Shown: positions 29,916 to 42,687, counted from the first letter of the stretch. The stretch: 64,000 nucleotides of DNA from Nansenia antarctica (GCA_963989245.1 OZ022346.1:2998462-3062461), one strand, 5' to 3'. Notes: a model not told the origin generated them from the letters alone. Numbers and translations are program-made.

Positions 29916-30030
29916 GTGTCGCCACTCTTCTCTCACGGCCCCTAGGCATCATGACAGCACAGACGTTCTATAAAGGTCAGTCATTTGCTAATACAGTAAG
30001 TGTACTGCATGATACATATACCACAACTGG

Positions 30031-30031
<1 letters not shown>

Positions 30032-30092
<61 letters not shown>

Positions 30093-30200
30093 ATTAGACT
30101 TATATAGCGCTTTTCTAGACTCTCAAAGACGCTTTACAAACTGAAAAGATCGAGTAGTAATAATAAAAAGAAACAAAAAATAAATAAAAGAAAGTATAGG
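30032..30200 (-). mobile_element. LINE 3' end with long ATA tail (family L3)
   Basis: About 20 AAT units (30032-30091) then GACTTATATAGCGCTTTTCT, CAAACTGAAAAGATCGAGTA and AAAGAAAGTATAGGGG, as at 49.96 kb. Confidence 0.7.
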
Positions 30201-30765
30201 GGCTACTGAATACTACTGAATACCTCCATGTGCAATGGTCAAAGCAGTTAGTATCTATAGTGGTAGCATTGCTTGTTGTGAATAGCATTTTAAGCATTTG
30301 GTAACACTTTATAAACACTGATAAACATTGAACAAATATTTAACCATTTGAACATACAGAACATGAATACAACAGCTTACAGGGGCGATCTGGGCGGGGC
30401 TGGAGAAAAGGAACCACTCTCAAATACACAGACAGAACTACGGACACCAGGACTGACAACCATGACATCACATGGTGGTTTTAACCATGTGCATAGAGTG
30501 TTTGTTTAAGATTAGATTACACACAATGCAGTAGAACACGCTGGTGTTTTGGGTTCTGATGGGGCAGCTGAACTAAGCTCATGAGGTGTTTAAAAGTTAT
30601 ATTCTTCAATAATGGGAATAGGGCAATGTTCTATAACAATGAAATATGTTTACATTCTTGTGATAGGGGTCATATACTGTATATAAGTCTACTACTGTTT
30701 GTATGTTTATAAAAGTACACAGTTACATGCTAACTCCCCCCTGTCTATATACCCCCCTGTGAATA
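30201..30765. other. No gene seen
   Basis: AT-rich, no recognised feature. Confidence 0.45.
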
Positions 30766-31005
30766 GGCCATAGTGTATATAAGTATAGAAGTTGACATAA
30801 TAGATACATTCTCAGATGTCTACCGATCACTTATCCCCCTATTTTTATTTATACCCCCCCTATTTATGTCTATTTATGTCTCATTCTTGTTTTTCTTTAT
30901 TATCTTAGGACTGTGTTTGTTTGTTAGCACCTAGGGTTTGCATTTACATTTCGTTGTACCTGTTACCATGACAATAAAGATCATTCATTCATTCATTCAT
31001 TCATA
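30766..31005 (+). mobile_element. L2-like LINE 3' end with ATTC tail
   Basis: CATTTCGTTGTACCTGTTAC, CATGACAATAAAGATC and five ATTC units (30984-31003) are the forward version of the ends at 26.65, 57.83 and 59.11 kb. Confidence 0.7.
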
Positions 31006-31345
31006 ATCAATGGTTATATATAGGTGTTTTCACGGATTATTTGTTTATTTACATTATTTGTTTTCTATTGTTGGTAAATATGTAAATACGTAAATAAATG
31101 TGATTTAGTTTTAAAAATATTATATTAATATTGAAGTTAACTGTAGATTATTAATTATTAATCTCTGAGTATTGGAGAAGGGGTAGGATTAAATAAGTTT
31201 ATGCTTCTTCCTACTCCTTTTCGGACATGTTAAGTAAATAGTTTTTGTTTTTTTATATATATATATATATAACTATTTTCTTTTTGATCTTGTCTTTGCT
31301 ATTTAATTTTTTTCACATGTTCGAAATAAAGCTTTCATATTATCA
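31006..31345 (+). mobile_element. LINE 3'-tail-like sequence and TA run
   Basis: GGGGTAGGATTAAATAAGTT, CTTCTTCCTACTCCTTTTCG and TTCGAAATAAAG are the pattern of another fish LINE tail, like that nested at 12.5 kb. TA run at 31255-31271. Confidence 0.5.
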
Positions 31346-32344
31346 TATATCATCTATAAGTCCAAATATGTATGAACCAATCCCAGATTGCCACGTTAAC
31401 AGAGATATTAGATATTGAAAACGATTGCCCCTTATTTATTTGTCCTCTTCTTGAGATATTTCAGGACTGGGTCTGGTGATCACACATCATTCATTACCTT
31501 ACTGTTTCCCAGACAGCTCAGATGAGAGATGCTGAAGCAGAGGGTGTGAACAGGTCTTGTGTAAAACAAACATATACAAATAGATGTCTTCAAGGTTCAA
31601 GTTTATTTGGCCACGGGTAGAAAAAAGTGTTAAAAACATTCATACACACATCAAGAAGCAGCTGGGAGAAGGGGGGAAATCGGCCCAAAATCGGCCAGAT
31701 TATCTTGCTGTGTGTACCGGGCTTTACACATTGAGGTCAGAAGTGTCAGAAGTGTTCTACCAGTTGCAGACCGCTGGTGAAAGCTCCTCATTATTCAAGT
31801 TACTTTGTGTGGGTCTGTCTGACACTTCCAAGGTTTGTCTTCTTACACATAATTGAGGAACCATTCGCCTAATAACTGTCAGTCTTAACACTCATCGGTT
31901 GCTAAGTACCACTCTTAACATCAGTGGGGAGATAAGCAGGCTAGACCAAAGGATTAACTGATTACTTGTCCAGAGCTGAGTTTCTCAATACCGCTCATGG
32001 AGTGGCCAACAGGTATTGTTCCAGTCAAGCACTTAGCAATACAATTAATCACCAGGAAACATTGGTCCGCAAAAAAACTATTATGGCGCTGGAAAGGTTT
32101 AATGATCAAATTGATGAAGACATTACTATCAGAGGAAGACATTACTATCACTATTCACATCTCAAATGTTTAGATAGAAGAAGATCAACGTCTCAATAAT
32201 CTGGTCAAATGATCAATCAGATAAAATAATATAAAAGGGCTCTGTTATGGAACTCACCTTCAGACCGTTGGCTGTCCTTGTGTGACTCCTCTGACCACAG
32301 GACATCCCTCATGCCTGTCAGCCATTGCAGCGCACATCAGAGTG
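31346..32344. other. No gene seen
   Basis: Contains a TTCAAGTTTATTTGGCCAC motif at about 31596. No gene recognised. Confidence 0.5.
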
Positions 32345-32390
32345 GTCATCTGTGGCTCAGTTGGTAGAGCATGGCGCTAACAATGCTTAG
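32345..32390 (+). mobile_element. tRNA-derived SINE, 5' half (A box) of a split copy
   Basis: TCTGTGGCTCAGTTGGTAGA then GCATGGCGCTAAC is a near-perfect tRNA-like 5' half with A box, like the salmonid HpaI SINE head. It stops where a LINE tail begins; the B box half resumes at 33.24 kb. Confidence 0.65.
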
Positions 32391-32392
32391 GT

Positions 32393-32438
<46 letters not shown>

Positions 32439-33235
32439 CATTTTATTTGTATTGCACTTTTCATTCAAAAGAATCTCAGAGTGCTACAGAGAAAATAACA
32501 ACAACCGTAAAAACATAATAAGTTAAAAACATAGTAAAAAAACACAAAATAAATCACAAGAATGAACACAGGTTCAACAGTCAAAGGCCTTTTTGAATAA
32601 AAAGGTTTTTAGGCCTGTCTTAAAAGAGTCCAGGCTCTGTACTGCCCTTAGCTGGCTAGGAAGGCTGTTCCACAGGCTCTGTACTGCCCTTAGCTGGCTA
32701 GGAAGGCTGTTCCACAGGCTCTGTACTGCCCTTAGCTGGCTAGGAAGGCTGTTCCACAGGCTCTGTACTGCCCTTAGCTGGCTAGGAAGGCTGTTCCACA
32801 GGCTCTGTACTGCCCTTAACTGGCTAGGAAGGCTGTTCCACAGGCGCGGCGCAGCCGAGCAGAAGGCTCGGTCCCCCATGGTGCGGAGCCTGGTATTGGG
32901 GAGACCTGAGACCTGAGGGTGTGGGTGGAGGTTTGTGGAGTGATGAGTTCTTGTAGATAGGGAGGTGCGTGTCCGTTGATGCATTTGTGGGTGAGAAGCG
33001 GGACTTTGTCGTCGACCCTGAATGAGACAGGGAGCCAGTGTAGTGAGTGTAGAACAGGGGGTTATGTGCTCGTATTTGCGGACTCTCATCAGGATCCTGG
33101 CAGCGCTGTTCTGGATGTATTGCAGCTTCTGTATGCTTTAGCCAGGAATCCCGATGAAGAGCGCATTGCAGTAGTCCAGTCTTGAGGAGAGAAAGGCATG
33201 GACAAGTTTCTCTGCATCTGACAGGGTTAGAGTGG
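32391..33235 (-). mobile_element. LINE 3' part with ATA tail and a coding-frame tandem duplication
   Basis: Minus strand. The tail is an ATA repeat (32393-32436). The RT C-terminal region includes NTRLRTMGDRAFCSAAPRLW, NSLPSQLRAVQSL and DSFKTGLKTFLFKKAF. The NSLPSQLRAVQSLW segment is present five times as 42-base units (32632-32841), which keeps the frame. Upstream (33.0-33.2 kb) the ORF is broken: DALFIGIPG and HPEQRCQDPDESPQIRAHNP are in different frames. Dead copy, 5' truncated. Confidence 0.8.
32632..32841. repeat. Five 42-base tandem units in LINE coding sequence
   Basis: AGGCTCTGTACTGCCCTTAG plus CTGGCTAGGAAGGCTGTTCC plus AC, five times, one base differing in the last copy. Confidence 0.95.
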
Positions 33236-33275
33236 GACGGAGTTGTGGGTTCGGTTCCCACTGGGACCATATATA
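33236..33275 (+). mobile_element. tRNA-derived SINE, 3' half (B box) of the split copy
   Basis: GTTGTGGGTTCGGTTCCCAC is a strong B box, followed by TGGGACCATATATACTGTAT. With the A-box half at 32.35 kb it rebuilds one SINE interrupted by the LINE. Confidence 0.6.
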
Positions 33276-35849
33276 CTGTATACCGACATTATATGAGATA
33301 CATCTCAAGATGTCATTAATCACCATGTTACCATAGCAACATATATATTTTCGTTTTTTTGTTTTATTTTTTGTGTTACTTCAGATGTTCAGTTTGCTGT
33401 TACATTTCACTCAATACAGTTGATTTGTGCTGTATTGTTTCTGGTTTTAATTTCCAATTCATTTCAGTTTTTTTTATTTCATATTATTTGCATTTCATTC
33501 ATATAGCCCTGTTGGGTTCCTCATCTCACACATGTCTGCACATGTACATCTTGTTTTTATTTGCCTGTTTTGTTTTCTGGGTCTTATCAAAGGAAAAAAA
33601 GAACCTCCTACACATGGTTTTAATAGGGATCCTGATGTTGTTCTCTAAGCTGCCATACCATACGTCAACAAGCTTACCCAGAGTGCACTTCTACATCCGC
33701 TGGGTCAACCGACACTGTCACTGAGTGGATGTAAAAAATCTGTTGCTCTTTTTATTTACTGTACGATGTGGAGCTTCTGTTTGGATAACGCCCCTGAGGA
33801 GGAATAGATGGTATGTGGTCCTTGGGTGCAAGTCAGTGTAATTGTGGTCCTTTGACACACGGCTGACAGAGTGGTTTAAGAGCAGGCCGCCTTGTGCCCT
33901 GCCAGTGTTGACATAACCAAGACCCTCTTATCTGAGGCCATTCCTGCAAGCACAAATCTCCAACATGGCTGCCGTAACTGCCACTGTTGATCAGTATACC
34001 ACAAAGCCCAAGGGGCTGACCTCACTCTGCCACCCCCCCCCCCCCCCCCACCCACCCATTTTGTTCCTGTACTAAAAATGTAATTAATGAAATGGTTAAT
34101 CTGGAAGCGATAAGGTATTTAATGCGGTGTGTTTTTGCTACCATTCCAGGACTTGTATGGTCAGTGTTTTGTTTAGTTTGGTAAATCTTTAGTGCCAACA
34201 TTATATTTTTAATTTAGCTGTGTTTAACGACACGTTGGTCTTTCACACGAGAGACCAGGGTTCAAACACGGTCCGTTCTCGTGGAGGGGCGTGTCAGGGG
34301 GGGAAAGTATCAAGATGATGTGGAGTCATAGTAGCATAATGGGTAGCCATGCCGTGAGCATGTCCTCTAGGGCTAACAGTCCACTCTCAGGTCTTACATG
34401 TGCAAGATCCTGATTTGAAATCCCTGTGTCGCATCTTGACAGAAGAACATTTCAACAACAGGAAACCAAAAGAAACGGCGTGCATATTCAAGGACATTCC
34501 ATTGAGCGATTTAACTTGAGTAAGGCCCATATTTAGAAACATTCTCTTGATAATGAAGCATTGTTCAAATAATGCATTCACTCTGCTTTAATACTTCATG
34601 CTGGTCATCATACAAAAGCCATGACTGCTGTATGAGGCCTACGTGTGACAAAATTACAAAACAAATAATAAAATAAAAAGAACGATACATTTTGACACAG
34701 TATTTCTTTGTTGGTCATAGATGTCTCCACCAATCACAATCCCCTATCGTCCCACTAACTGAATGACTGGGCGGGTTTTCTACAGTTCTGTGTCCACATA
34801 TCCAGTCTGTGGAGATCACTGGGGGTCAAGGGGAAGGAGACACGGTAAGGAGGCTAATTCAAGACTGTTTGGATGCGTCCCGTGGTCGCCATTGCACACA
34901 ACGACATTACCAAACCCAGGGCCTCGCTATCACAGGCTCTGAGCCAACGGTTGGGCAACTCACACCCCCCTGACCGCGGGTGACTTTCCCATGGAAGTTT
35001 CACACAAAGGGGGAAGAAGGTTCCAGAATGTGTGTACATGCTGCAGCTCATCCATCCGTCAGTGGGGTGACCATCGGTGTCCTCTCCCCCGGGACGGCTC
35101 CCCCCCTCCAGATGCTGCCCCCCCCCCCCCCCCCCCCCGGCCCAACCCTGTACACACTCCCTGGAAGGACATTTTGAAATATGAGGCACCTCCCCAGTCA
35201 AGGTCGCCCTCTTCCTCCCTGACCTGGGTTCATATTGACTTAAGGCTTCGCCACCATGCAGACCCTGGCCAGCCAGCAGAACAGTTTCCCCTTCCCTGGC
35301 TGCTCTCCAATGCTGAACTGATGATGGCACTGAAACCCACCTCCTTACTGGGAGCAGGAAAACATAAATAGAATAATGAAAGAGAGTGTGGTTGAGGTTA
35401 GCGACAGCACGGTGCGACCACAACAGAGGTCCAAAACAAACAAAGAGGTCCAGGTTGTGCATGTTTTCTGTTTGTGGGCGTCGGTTGATGTCACACAATC
35501 TCAGCGTTGTCCTGACTGGATCTGACAATGACTAATGAGCTGTTTTATTAAAACCACCTGTGGGCGTAGCAGAGGTAGTAGCACTATTGTCACTTTATTG
35601 TCATTTTTTATTCCGTATTATTCTAGTGAAAGTACCACCGCTCATCCGTAATCTGATTTAGCTGAGGTGCTGGGCTGAGTATGAGCAGTGTGCCTGAAGA
35701 AGGTCTATGAAAGACAGAAAGCTTTCGCAATGGAAACATAGATTTCTGCACATTTTTGAGTGTGCGGACGCTGCTTTTTTTCATTCCATTTATTAGGTGT
35801 TATTGAATTGTTGTTGCTGCTGCTGTTGTTAGGTCTGCGATGCGCAGCG
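33276..35849. other. No gene seen; C runs
   Basis: C runs at 34033-34049 and 35118-35138. CTGAAGAAGGTCTATGAAAG at 35694 with GTGTGCGGACGCTGC at 35780 weakly recalls the insertion at 11.4 kb. The longest minus-strand frame (35528-34854) has low-complexity Gly runs and no homology I recognise. Confidence 0.45.
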
Positions 35850-36425
35850 CCTTTGAAAAGTATCCAGACCCCTTTACTTTTTCCACATTTTGTCGTGTTA
35901 TAGTCTCAATTCAAAATGTATTAAATTAAAAGAAGTTGCCATCAGTCCGCACACAATACCTCAGAATGACAATGCAAGTTTTTAGACATTTCAGATTTTA
36001 TTCAAATTGAAATACAAGAAATATCTTATGTACATAAGTATTCAGACCCTTTGCTATGACTCTTAAAATGAGCATAAATACAAACGTGCCATGAACAAGT
36101 CACTCAATAAGTTGAGAGTTCATCTTAATGCAAGGATAATAGTTCATGTCATTTTTGAATCAATATCTTTGTTTTTATAGGGCCTCTGATTTGCATAGGA
36201 ATCAATTACACACTGTGTAGATTAGGATGTCACGACCAACTCAGCAAATTGTATACTTTTCTCTTGATCCTGACAAACTCCTCAGTCCCTGCCAGTGACA
36301 AATATACCCATAACTTGATGTAGCTCCACTATTCTTCACACGAGAGATGGTGCAGAAACTGCATTGCATGTGCTGGATTTGCACAAAGCATAATGCTTTG
36401 TAGTAACACCAAATAAACTAATTTC
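35850..36425 (+). mobile_element. Tc1-like end joined to family B arm
   Basis: AAAGTATCCAGACCCCTTTA, CACATTTTGTCGTGTTATAG and TAAGTATTCAGACCCTTTGC are ends known from fish Tc1-like transposons. From about 36.11 kb the sequence matches family B at 52.2-52.46 kb (AATAGTTCATGTCATTTTTG, GATTTGCATAGGAATCAATT, AGATGGTGCAGAAACTG). Right part missing; no transposase frame. Confidence 0.7.
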
Positions 36426-36529
36426 CAGACACTTTCTTTCCTGTGTCACTTGAAGTCATTGTTGCAGTCAGCCCACTGCAAGATGCAGAGACTGTTCCCA
36501 CTAAGGTAGGCCCAGTGACCTCCAGGTAG

Positions 36530-37673
36530 CAGGACAGAGAGACCCCTGAACAAGGCCCAGGCTGGGACAGAGAGACCCCTGAACAAGGCCCAGGCAGCAG
36601 GACAGAGAGACCCCTGAACAAGGCCCAGGCTGGGACAGAGAGACGCCTGAACAAGGCCCAGGCTGGGACAGAGAGACGCCTGAACAAGGCCCAGGAGGGA
36701 CAGAGAGACCCCTGAACAAGGCCCAGGAGGGACAGAAAGACCCCTGAACAAGGCCCAGGAGGGACAGAGAGACCCCTGAACAAGGCCCAGGAGGGACAGA
36801 GAGACCCCTGAACAAGGCCCAGGCAGCAGGACAGAGAGACCCCCGAACAAGGCCCAGGCTGGGACAGAGACCCCTGAACAAGGCCCAGGACACTGGGACA
36901 GAGAGACGCCTGAACAAGGCCCAGACCCCTGGGACAGAGAGACCCCTGAACAAGGCCCAGGAGGGACAGAGAGACCCCTGAACAAGGCCCAGGAGGCTGG
37001 GACAGAGAGACCCCTGAACAAGGCCCAGGAGGGACAGAGAGACCCCTGAACAAGGCCCAGGAGGGACAGAGAGACCCCTGAACAAGGCCCAGGCTGGGAC
37101 AGAGAGACCCCTGAACAAGGCCCAGGCTGGGACAGAGACACCCCTGAACAAGGCCCAGGCTGGGACAGAGAGACCCCTGAACAAGGCCCAGGCTGGGACA
37201 GAGAGACCCCTGAACAAGGCCCAGGCTGGGACAGAGACACCCCTGAACAAGGCCCAGGCTGGGACAGAGAGACCCCTGAACAAGGCCCAGGAGGGACAGA
37301 GAGACCCCTGAACAAGGCCCAGACCTCTGGGACAGAGAGACCCCTGAACAAGACCCAGGAGGCTGGGTCAGAGACACCCCTGAACAAGGCCCAGGCTGGG
37401 ACAGAGAGACCCCTGAACAAGGCCCAGGCTGGGACAGAGAGACCCCTGAACAAGGCCCAGGCTGGGACAGAGACACCCCTGAACAAGGCCCAGGCTGGGA
37501 CAGATACCCCTGAACAAGGCCCAGACCTCTGGGACAGAGAGACCCCTGAACAAGACCCAGGAGGCTGGGTCAGAGACACCCCTGAACAAGGCCCAGGCTG
37601 GGACAGAGAGACCCCTGAACAAGGCCCAGGCTGGGACAGAGAGACCCCTGAACAAGACCCAGGACCCCAGGCC
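36530..37673. repeat. 1.15-kb minisatellite of 30-33-base units
   Basis: About 36 units of GGACAGAGAGACCCCTGAAC plus AAGGCCCAGG with or without CTG. A 202-base higher-order repeat is visible: 37322 onward recurs at 37524 onward, including the rare GACCTCTGGGACAG and AAGACCCAGGAGGCTGGGTC units. Three minus-strand frames of 260-377 codons are artefacts of stop-free units. Confidence 0.95.
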
Positions 37674-38125
37674 CGGGGCCATTGGCAGTCTCTGTGATAG
37701 AAGGAAAACGTTTTTTATTTATTTATTATATATAGACACTGGAGAACAGAGAGACAGTACAAGGGGGGCAGTAGAAGTCATAGGGGACACAGTAAAGGGG
37801 AAAAGCGGGTGTCTCAGGAGACGCAGTGCTGGGGGGTAGTAGATGTCTCAGGAGGAGCAGTTAAGGTGTAACCTGAAGAGATGGAGGTCTTCAGTCTACG
37901 ACGGAAGATGGGTAGTGACTCTGCAGTTCTGACAGCCGTGGGAAGCTCATTCCACCAGCGGGGAGCCGGTGTCGTGAAGAGACATGATCGGGCAGCGCGA
38001 CTGCCATGTTGGTGTAGAGGTGGTGGGGCCAGTCGGCCAGCAGAGCTCATAGAGACACACGGAGGACGCTCTGGTGTTCTGGGGGGATTTGGCTGGTTGA
38101 GCTTGTAAGCAAGCAAGCTGACCTC
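37674..38125 (-). pseudogene. LINE C-terminal relic
   Basis: A minus-strand frame at 38116-37814 includes SCLFTTPAPRWWNELPTAVR and TAESLPIFRRRLKT, the conserved end of a fish LINE ORF2, upstream of a short AT-rich tail near 37710-37735. No catalytic region; a 5'-truncated copy. Confidence 0.7.
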
Positions 38126-38694
38126 ACCTGCACATTTCTCTGCATATTTTCCACTTCCACAATCGTAAAAAAAGATGGGAATTCATAATAAATGTTATAT
38201 TATTACGCAGAGTACTATATATCCACATACTCACAATGGTGTTGAATACACCTGAATCGGAATCTGATATTAATCAATTGAAGCATTTATGTTTTCTGTG
38301 TATTTCAGTTCGAAATGTTGTTCTCATGGTGCATTCAAAGGAGTTAATGGGAAGGACATCTATAATCTATGATAATATAAAACCTTATTCCCGCTGTACT
38401 ACTGAAAGGACCATGCAAAGTAATCAAAGAGGGAAATGTTGCGGGCGTCTTAAATTGCTGTCAGGCCTGATGAACGTGGACGTCTGGGCCCCCTGCTTCC
38501 CTCGTCAGCGAGTGGCGGAGGCATTCCTGTTTCTTACCTTGCGGATGATTAGGATTCAATGACGTTGTGGTCAGGTGTGTGTGGCTTGGATGACGGGCTA
38601 ATTACACATGAAATGAAGCCTCCCGAAACCCCACAGAGGCTTCTGAAAGTGACCGCAGAGAACCCCAAAAAGCTGTACTGTAGTGAGTGAGTGA

Positions 38695-38698
<4 letters not shown>
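38126..38698. other. No gene seen
   Basis: No recognised feature. Confidence 0.45.
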
Positions 38699-38735
<37 letters not shown>

Positions 38736-38736
38736 T

Positions 38737-38790
<54 letters not shown>
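38699..38790. repeat. GT microsatellite
   Basis: About 45 GT units with two GGGT interruptions. Confidence 0.95.
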
Positions 38791-38794
<4 letters not shown>

Positions 38795-41093
38795 GCAAGC
38801 CAAGAAATCTCAAGACTACAAGACCGTAACAAACCTGACAGCCTGCAACAACCTCCCGTACCGGTGTCAGACTATATATCGTGGCATCGGCATTATGAGG
38901 CAGAGATGAACTTCTAACTGCATTTACATTGTAATCACCACTTAGTTTGGTGAAACAACAAGAACACAGCGATGGAGTTTGTTCTGTCGATAAAAAAACA
39001 TTTGGTTGCTCTCCCAAAAGAATCCCCACTTTGTGCCAAAGTCCACTGAAGTCGGTGGAGAAGTCAGTAGACTGCGCAGATGTATTCATTACAACAAGAC
39101 ACTCGAGATAAGCTTTCCAGACCAAGAAACAGGACCCAAAGAGAGGCTGGGAGGCTAATAAGGAGTGGTTACATTCTGGTGGTCAGATAAGCCTGATCTG
39201 TATTTAGCTTGATTGTTGGCCATCGGCGCATAAGCCCCAAAATATTTAAAGGAGCGCTCGGAGCCAGACGGAGCAATAATTAATTGCTTATGAAAACTTG
39301 TACCTGCCAGATACCATATAACACAAACCCTCTGGTAAATTAAGCATCATAATCTAGGAATTTCTAAACATAAAAATCTATTAGACTGAGCTACTTGACT
39401 CTGGTGGGGCTGTTACTCAACCGAGCGTCATAGTCGTAAAGAAACCATATGGTGGGCTTGGCGGGTAAACAAGAAGAAACACAATCTACTTCTATGGACA
39501 CGTATATCTCAACCAGTCAACATGGGACGGACACGGTTTTCATGCAGACTTTTTCCGAATAGCGACGTCATAGCACGTTCATTAGACATCGTACCTTTTC
39601 TGGGCATGACAATGGATCCGAAAAGGTCTTAAATGTCACATCCAGCAGTAGGAATGACATGTGACGGGTATGTGTAGAAAAGCTGCTGGCACACACGCTG
39701 ATTTTCTCCAGCTTCCAGAGAGGAACTCCTGCCCCCCCCCACGTAGGAGCGGTCCTCTCTGTCTGTCAGTAACTCTGGATGTGAACAAGTGCCTCACAAA
39801 GTGCCTCCTGGACTCTGAGGTTGTTAAAGAGAGATTGTTTGTATTAAACAAACAAACCGACCCCCAACTTTCAATGTGGGGAAAGCGGCCTGTATGTAAT
39901 ATGCATACCATTAACCTTCCATCACTCTCTCGGTCTACCACAAGCACGGCTCCCGTTGTAGCCAACTATTCGAAAGGAGTTAAGGAAATAATTGTCATTC
40001 TCAAATAAACACTGGGTGTACTGTGCGTTTATCAGACGTGTTCAAAATAATGTGTGTGTAAATTGGTGCGTATGTGCACTTACACAAATATTTTGTCCTG
40101 CACAAATGTTTTCTTATTTTTGGATTTGTTTTGACTGCTCTAGACCACATTTCACTACACTCGTCATGACAAACATTTAACAATTCGCTACACGGGTTTG
40201 GAATAGAAAGACAACATTGCCTCAGTGCTGATTATGGTGGCTGAATGAAAGAGACCAATTGTTCTAAAAACAAGCATCAAATAAAATAAACGTGAAATAA
40301 CTAGTGAGTACAAGCAGTAGCAGTTTCTGAAAAACGTTATTTTATCGGTACAGGACACCATGTTAGTGGGGTTACATGGAATATCCAGGGACTGAGAAAG
40401 CTCAACTGTTTAAACACAACAAAAGACTTGCAAATGGAAAACAGCTGCCGATGGAAGCAACAGGCATAAACTGAGGTAGAGAGGAGGCAACTGATATGAG
40501 AGCTCGCAGAGCTACCGAACGACATCATAATGGGGGGAAAGTGAGACTTACGCACTGCGGTTATAACAGTTCCTACGAGGCGCTTCTGTCATTTCCCTGA
40601 TCGTTTTATGAAGGTGTTATAACTGTTACGAAGGTGTTTCTAGCAGTTACGAAGGTGTTTTAGCAGTTATGAGGGTGTTCTACTGTAGTAGCTCGGTTCC
40701 CACTGAGGTTTTTTCCCCATGTTTCCCATGTCATGTTCATCTTTTTCTCTGTGAATGTCACCCGGAGACCCTGTGAGAGCCGGGCTTTACACAGGGCAGC
40801 TGTGAGCGGGAGCGTGTGCCAAAATAAACCGAGCTGAATGGCTTTGCCATGTTGAACTGATTAAGTCCCCAACCTCCGTTTAGAATTGACTGACAGAGCT
40901 GGAGAGAGCGCTGGCTCGGTGATGTAACCGGTTTTACATGCATGGGTGGGTAAGTGTTTTGCAGTCTGTGGTATTAAGGTATGTAGGTGATAAAAAATAA
41001 AAAAAAGTCTTAAAAAATATTCTTTCTTCATTACAACACTTTTTCCAGTTCGATCATGCAAATGCACGTTGCAATATGAGTTGATTTCTTTAG
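38791..41093. other. No gene seen
   Basis: 2.3 kb without recognised repeats or coding; GTTACGAAGGTGTT is repeated three times at 40625-40680. Confidence 0.5.
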
Positions 41094-41260
41094 TTCTCAT
41101 CAGTCGACTCGGTTTCAATATGGGAAATGCACGCCTGCATACACTAATAATCTATTCACCCTGGAACAGGCCAGGAAAGCTCTGCATGGCTGACCCTCCC
41201 CAGCCCAGCCTAGTATGGGCTAATGCAACGCACTGCCATTTCACTCTTTACCCTCTTCAC
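41094..41260 (+). repeat. Unclassified interspersed repeat (CAGTCGACTC family), copy 2
   Basis: TCAGTCGACTCGGTTTCAAT, TGCACGCCTGCAT, AGCTCTGCATGGCTGACCCT, CCAGCCCAGC and CACTGCCATTTCAC follow the same order as at 10.29-10.46 kb. Confidence 0.6.
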
Positions 41261-41673
41261 TCGCTTATTCTCAAGCCTGTCTACAGTTTTCCATCATCAT
41301 ACCAGATATTCAGTGAAATGGTGCTTTCAGAAACTGATGAGTTTTGCTCGACAATACTTTGTTGGTGACCCTTGACTACCAAAGTCGCTGTGTGGTACGT
41401 GCCCCATGAGCTGGTGTAACGGATTTGATTCATCATCATCTACAGACTGCAGACATTACAGTTTCATTACAGATTCAGTTCTCTGAAGCACACGCCTGCG
41501 CTGTACTGTGTTCCCTTTATGCCCTGGAGAAAAAGTCGACCCGGTGAAACAGCATCCCAACGACAACGAAAGGTGTTTCGCTCAGCCACAACGCCGTCGT
41601 GTGTCTGAGGCCAGTTTGGCGTACGGCCTCCTGATAGTGGTGTTCCTGCTCGTAACAATGGTCCTGTTGTACG
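41261..41673. other. No gene seen
   Basis: No recognised feature. Confidence 0.45.
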
Positions 41674-41828
41674 ACACTTTGATCCAAAGAGAATTGTACA
41701 ATTAGAGATTACAGGGACACTCTCCTCCCTGGAGTAACTTAGTGTTAAGTGCGTTAATCAAGGGCACACTAACTCATGACCTTCTGATCACCAGTCCAAC
41801 TCACTATCCACTACACCACCACTACCCC
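41674..41828 (-). mobile_element. tRNA-derived SINE (family S1), truncated
   Basis: Minus strand: GGGGTAGTGGTGGTGTAGTG (A box), GTTGGACTGGTGATCAGAAG, CTTGATTAACGCACTTAACA and a short CTTTGGATCAAAGTG tail. The middle including the B-box end is shorter than in the 25.1-kb copy. Confidence 0.75.
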
Positions 41829-42569
41829 TTATCTGCATTGGCTCGGATGCATTGCTTGTCTCCAAGACGTGCCAAACGACATAACAGCTGTGGAGAGAGC
41901 TGGTGTCCCTGGTTCTTGATGCGCTCACGAGCGCTGGATTGAGCCTTTGGTGACGGTCGACTTTGAGACCTTGTCGTTGCCAGCTTGAGCTTGAGTCAAG
42001 AGCGGTCAACAAACTCCATGCACTCAGTTTGCCCCAGGCGACTCACATTTGCTCAGAGATGCAGCTTGTGTGCTTCATCTCTTTCACACCTCACTAGAGA
42101 CATTCAGGGACACGTACTAGAACACTAGACAATGTCAGGGAACATGTATTGTATTGTATTGAGGATCATAGGCATGTAGTGTCTAGCCTTGTTACATTAT
42201 CCCATTATCTATACAGGTTATGCATCATGTTACATTTGTGTGTCAATGTATGCAGATGATGCAAGCTTTTAAATGAAGGTTGAATGAACTATGCTACATA
42301 TTGGATTGCTGAAGATACACAATGTGTATTGCCATGCTGAGGGAACAGTAGGCATGCTTGCTGTTCCTATCCCCAGAGATACTACCATAAAATAAGTTAA
42401 CTAAGATGGACACGGTCTTGCAACCTTGGAGAGGAAAATATAACTATCAATTTAGGGTAAAATCACATTAATCTTGTCTCAGCTCACATATTTACTTACA
42501 GCACTGCCAAGTCCAGATGACTCATTCTTCAAACTATGTTTTTAAAAGTCTTCCAATGTGTTTGGAGAT
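41829..42569. other. No gene seen
   Basis: No recognised feature. Confidence 0.45.
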
Positions 42570-42607
42570 GTGTATGTGTGTATGTGTGTATGTGTGTATG
42601 TGTGTGT

Positions 42608-42662
<55 letters not shown>

Positions 42663-42687
42663 TGTGTCTGTGTGTCTGTGTGTATGT

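Noticed and set aside
32345..32390. Functional tRNA gene
   Set aside because: Only the 5' half is present before a LINE tail, and the B-box half lies 850 bases away; it is a SINE.
34854..35528. 224-codon minus-strand frame
   Set aside because: Contains a C-run-derived glycine tract, shows no domain, and overlaps other open frames; no splice or homology support.
36418..37579. Minus-strand frames of 260-377 codons (GPCSGVSLSQP repeats)
   Set aside because: Produced by the 30-33-base minisatellite; three frames are open at once.
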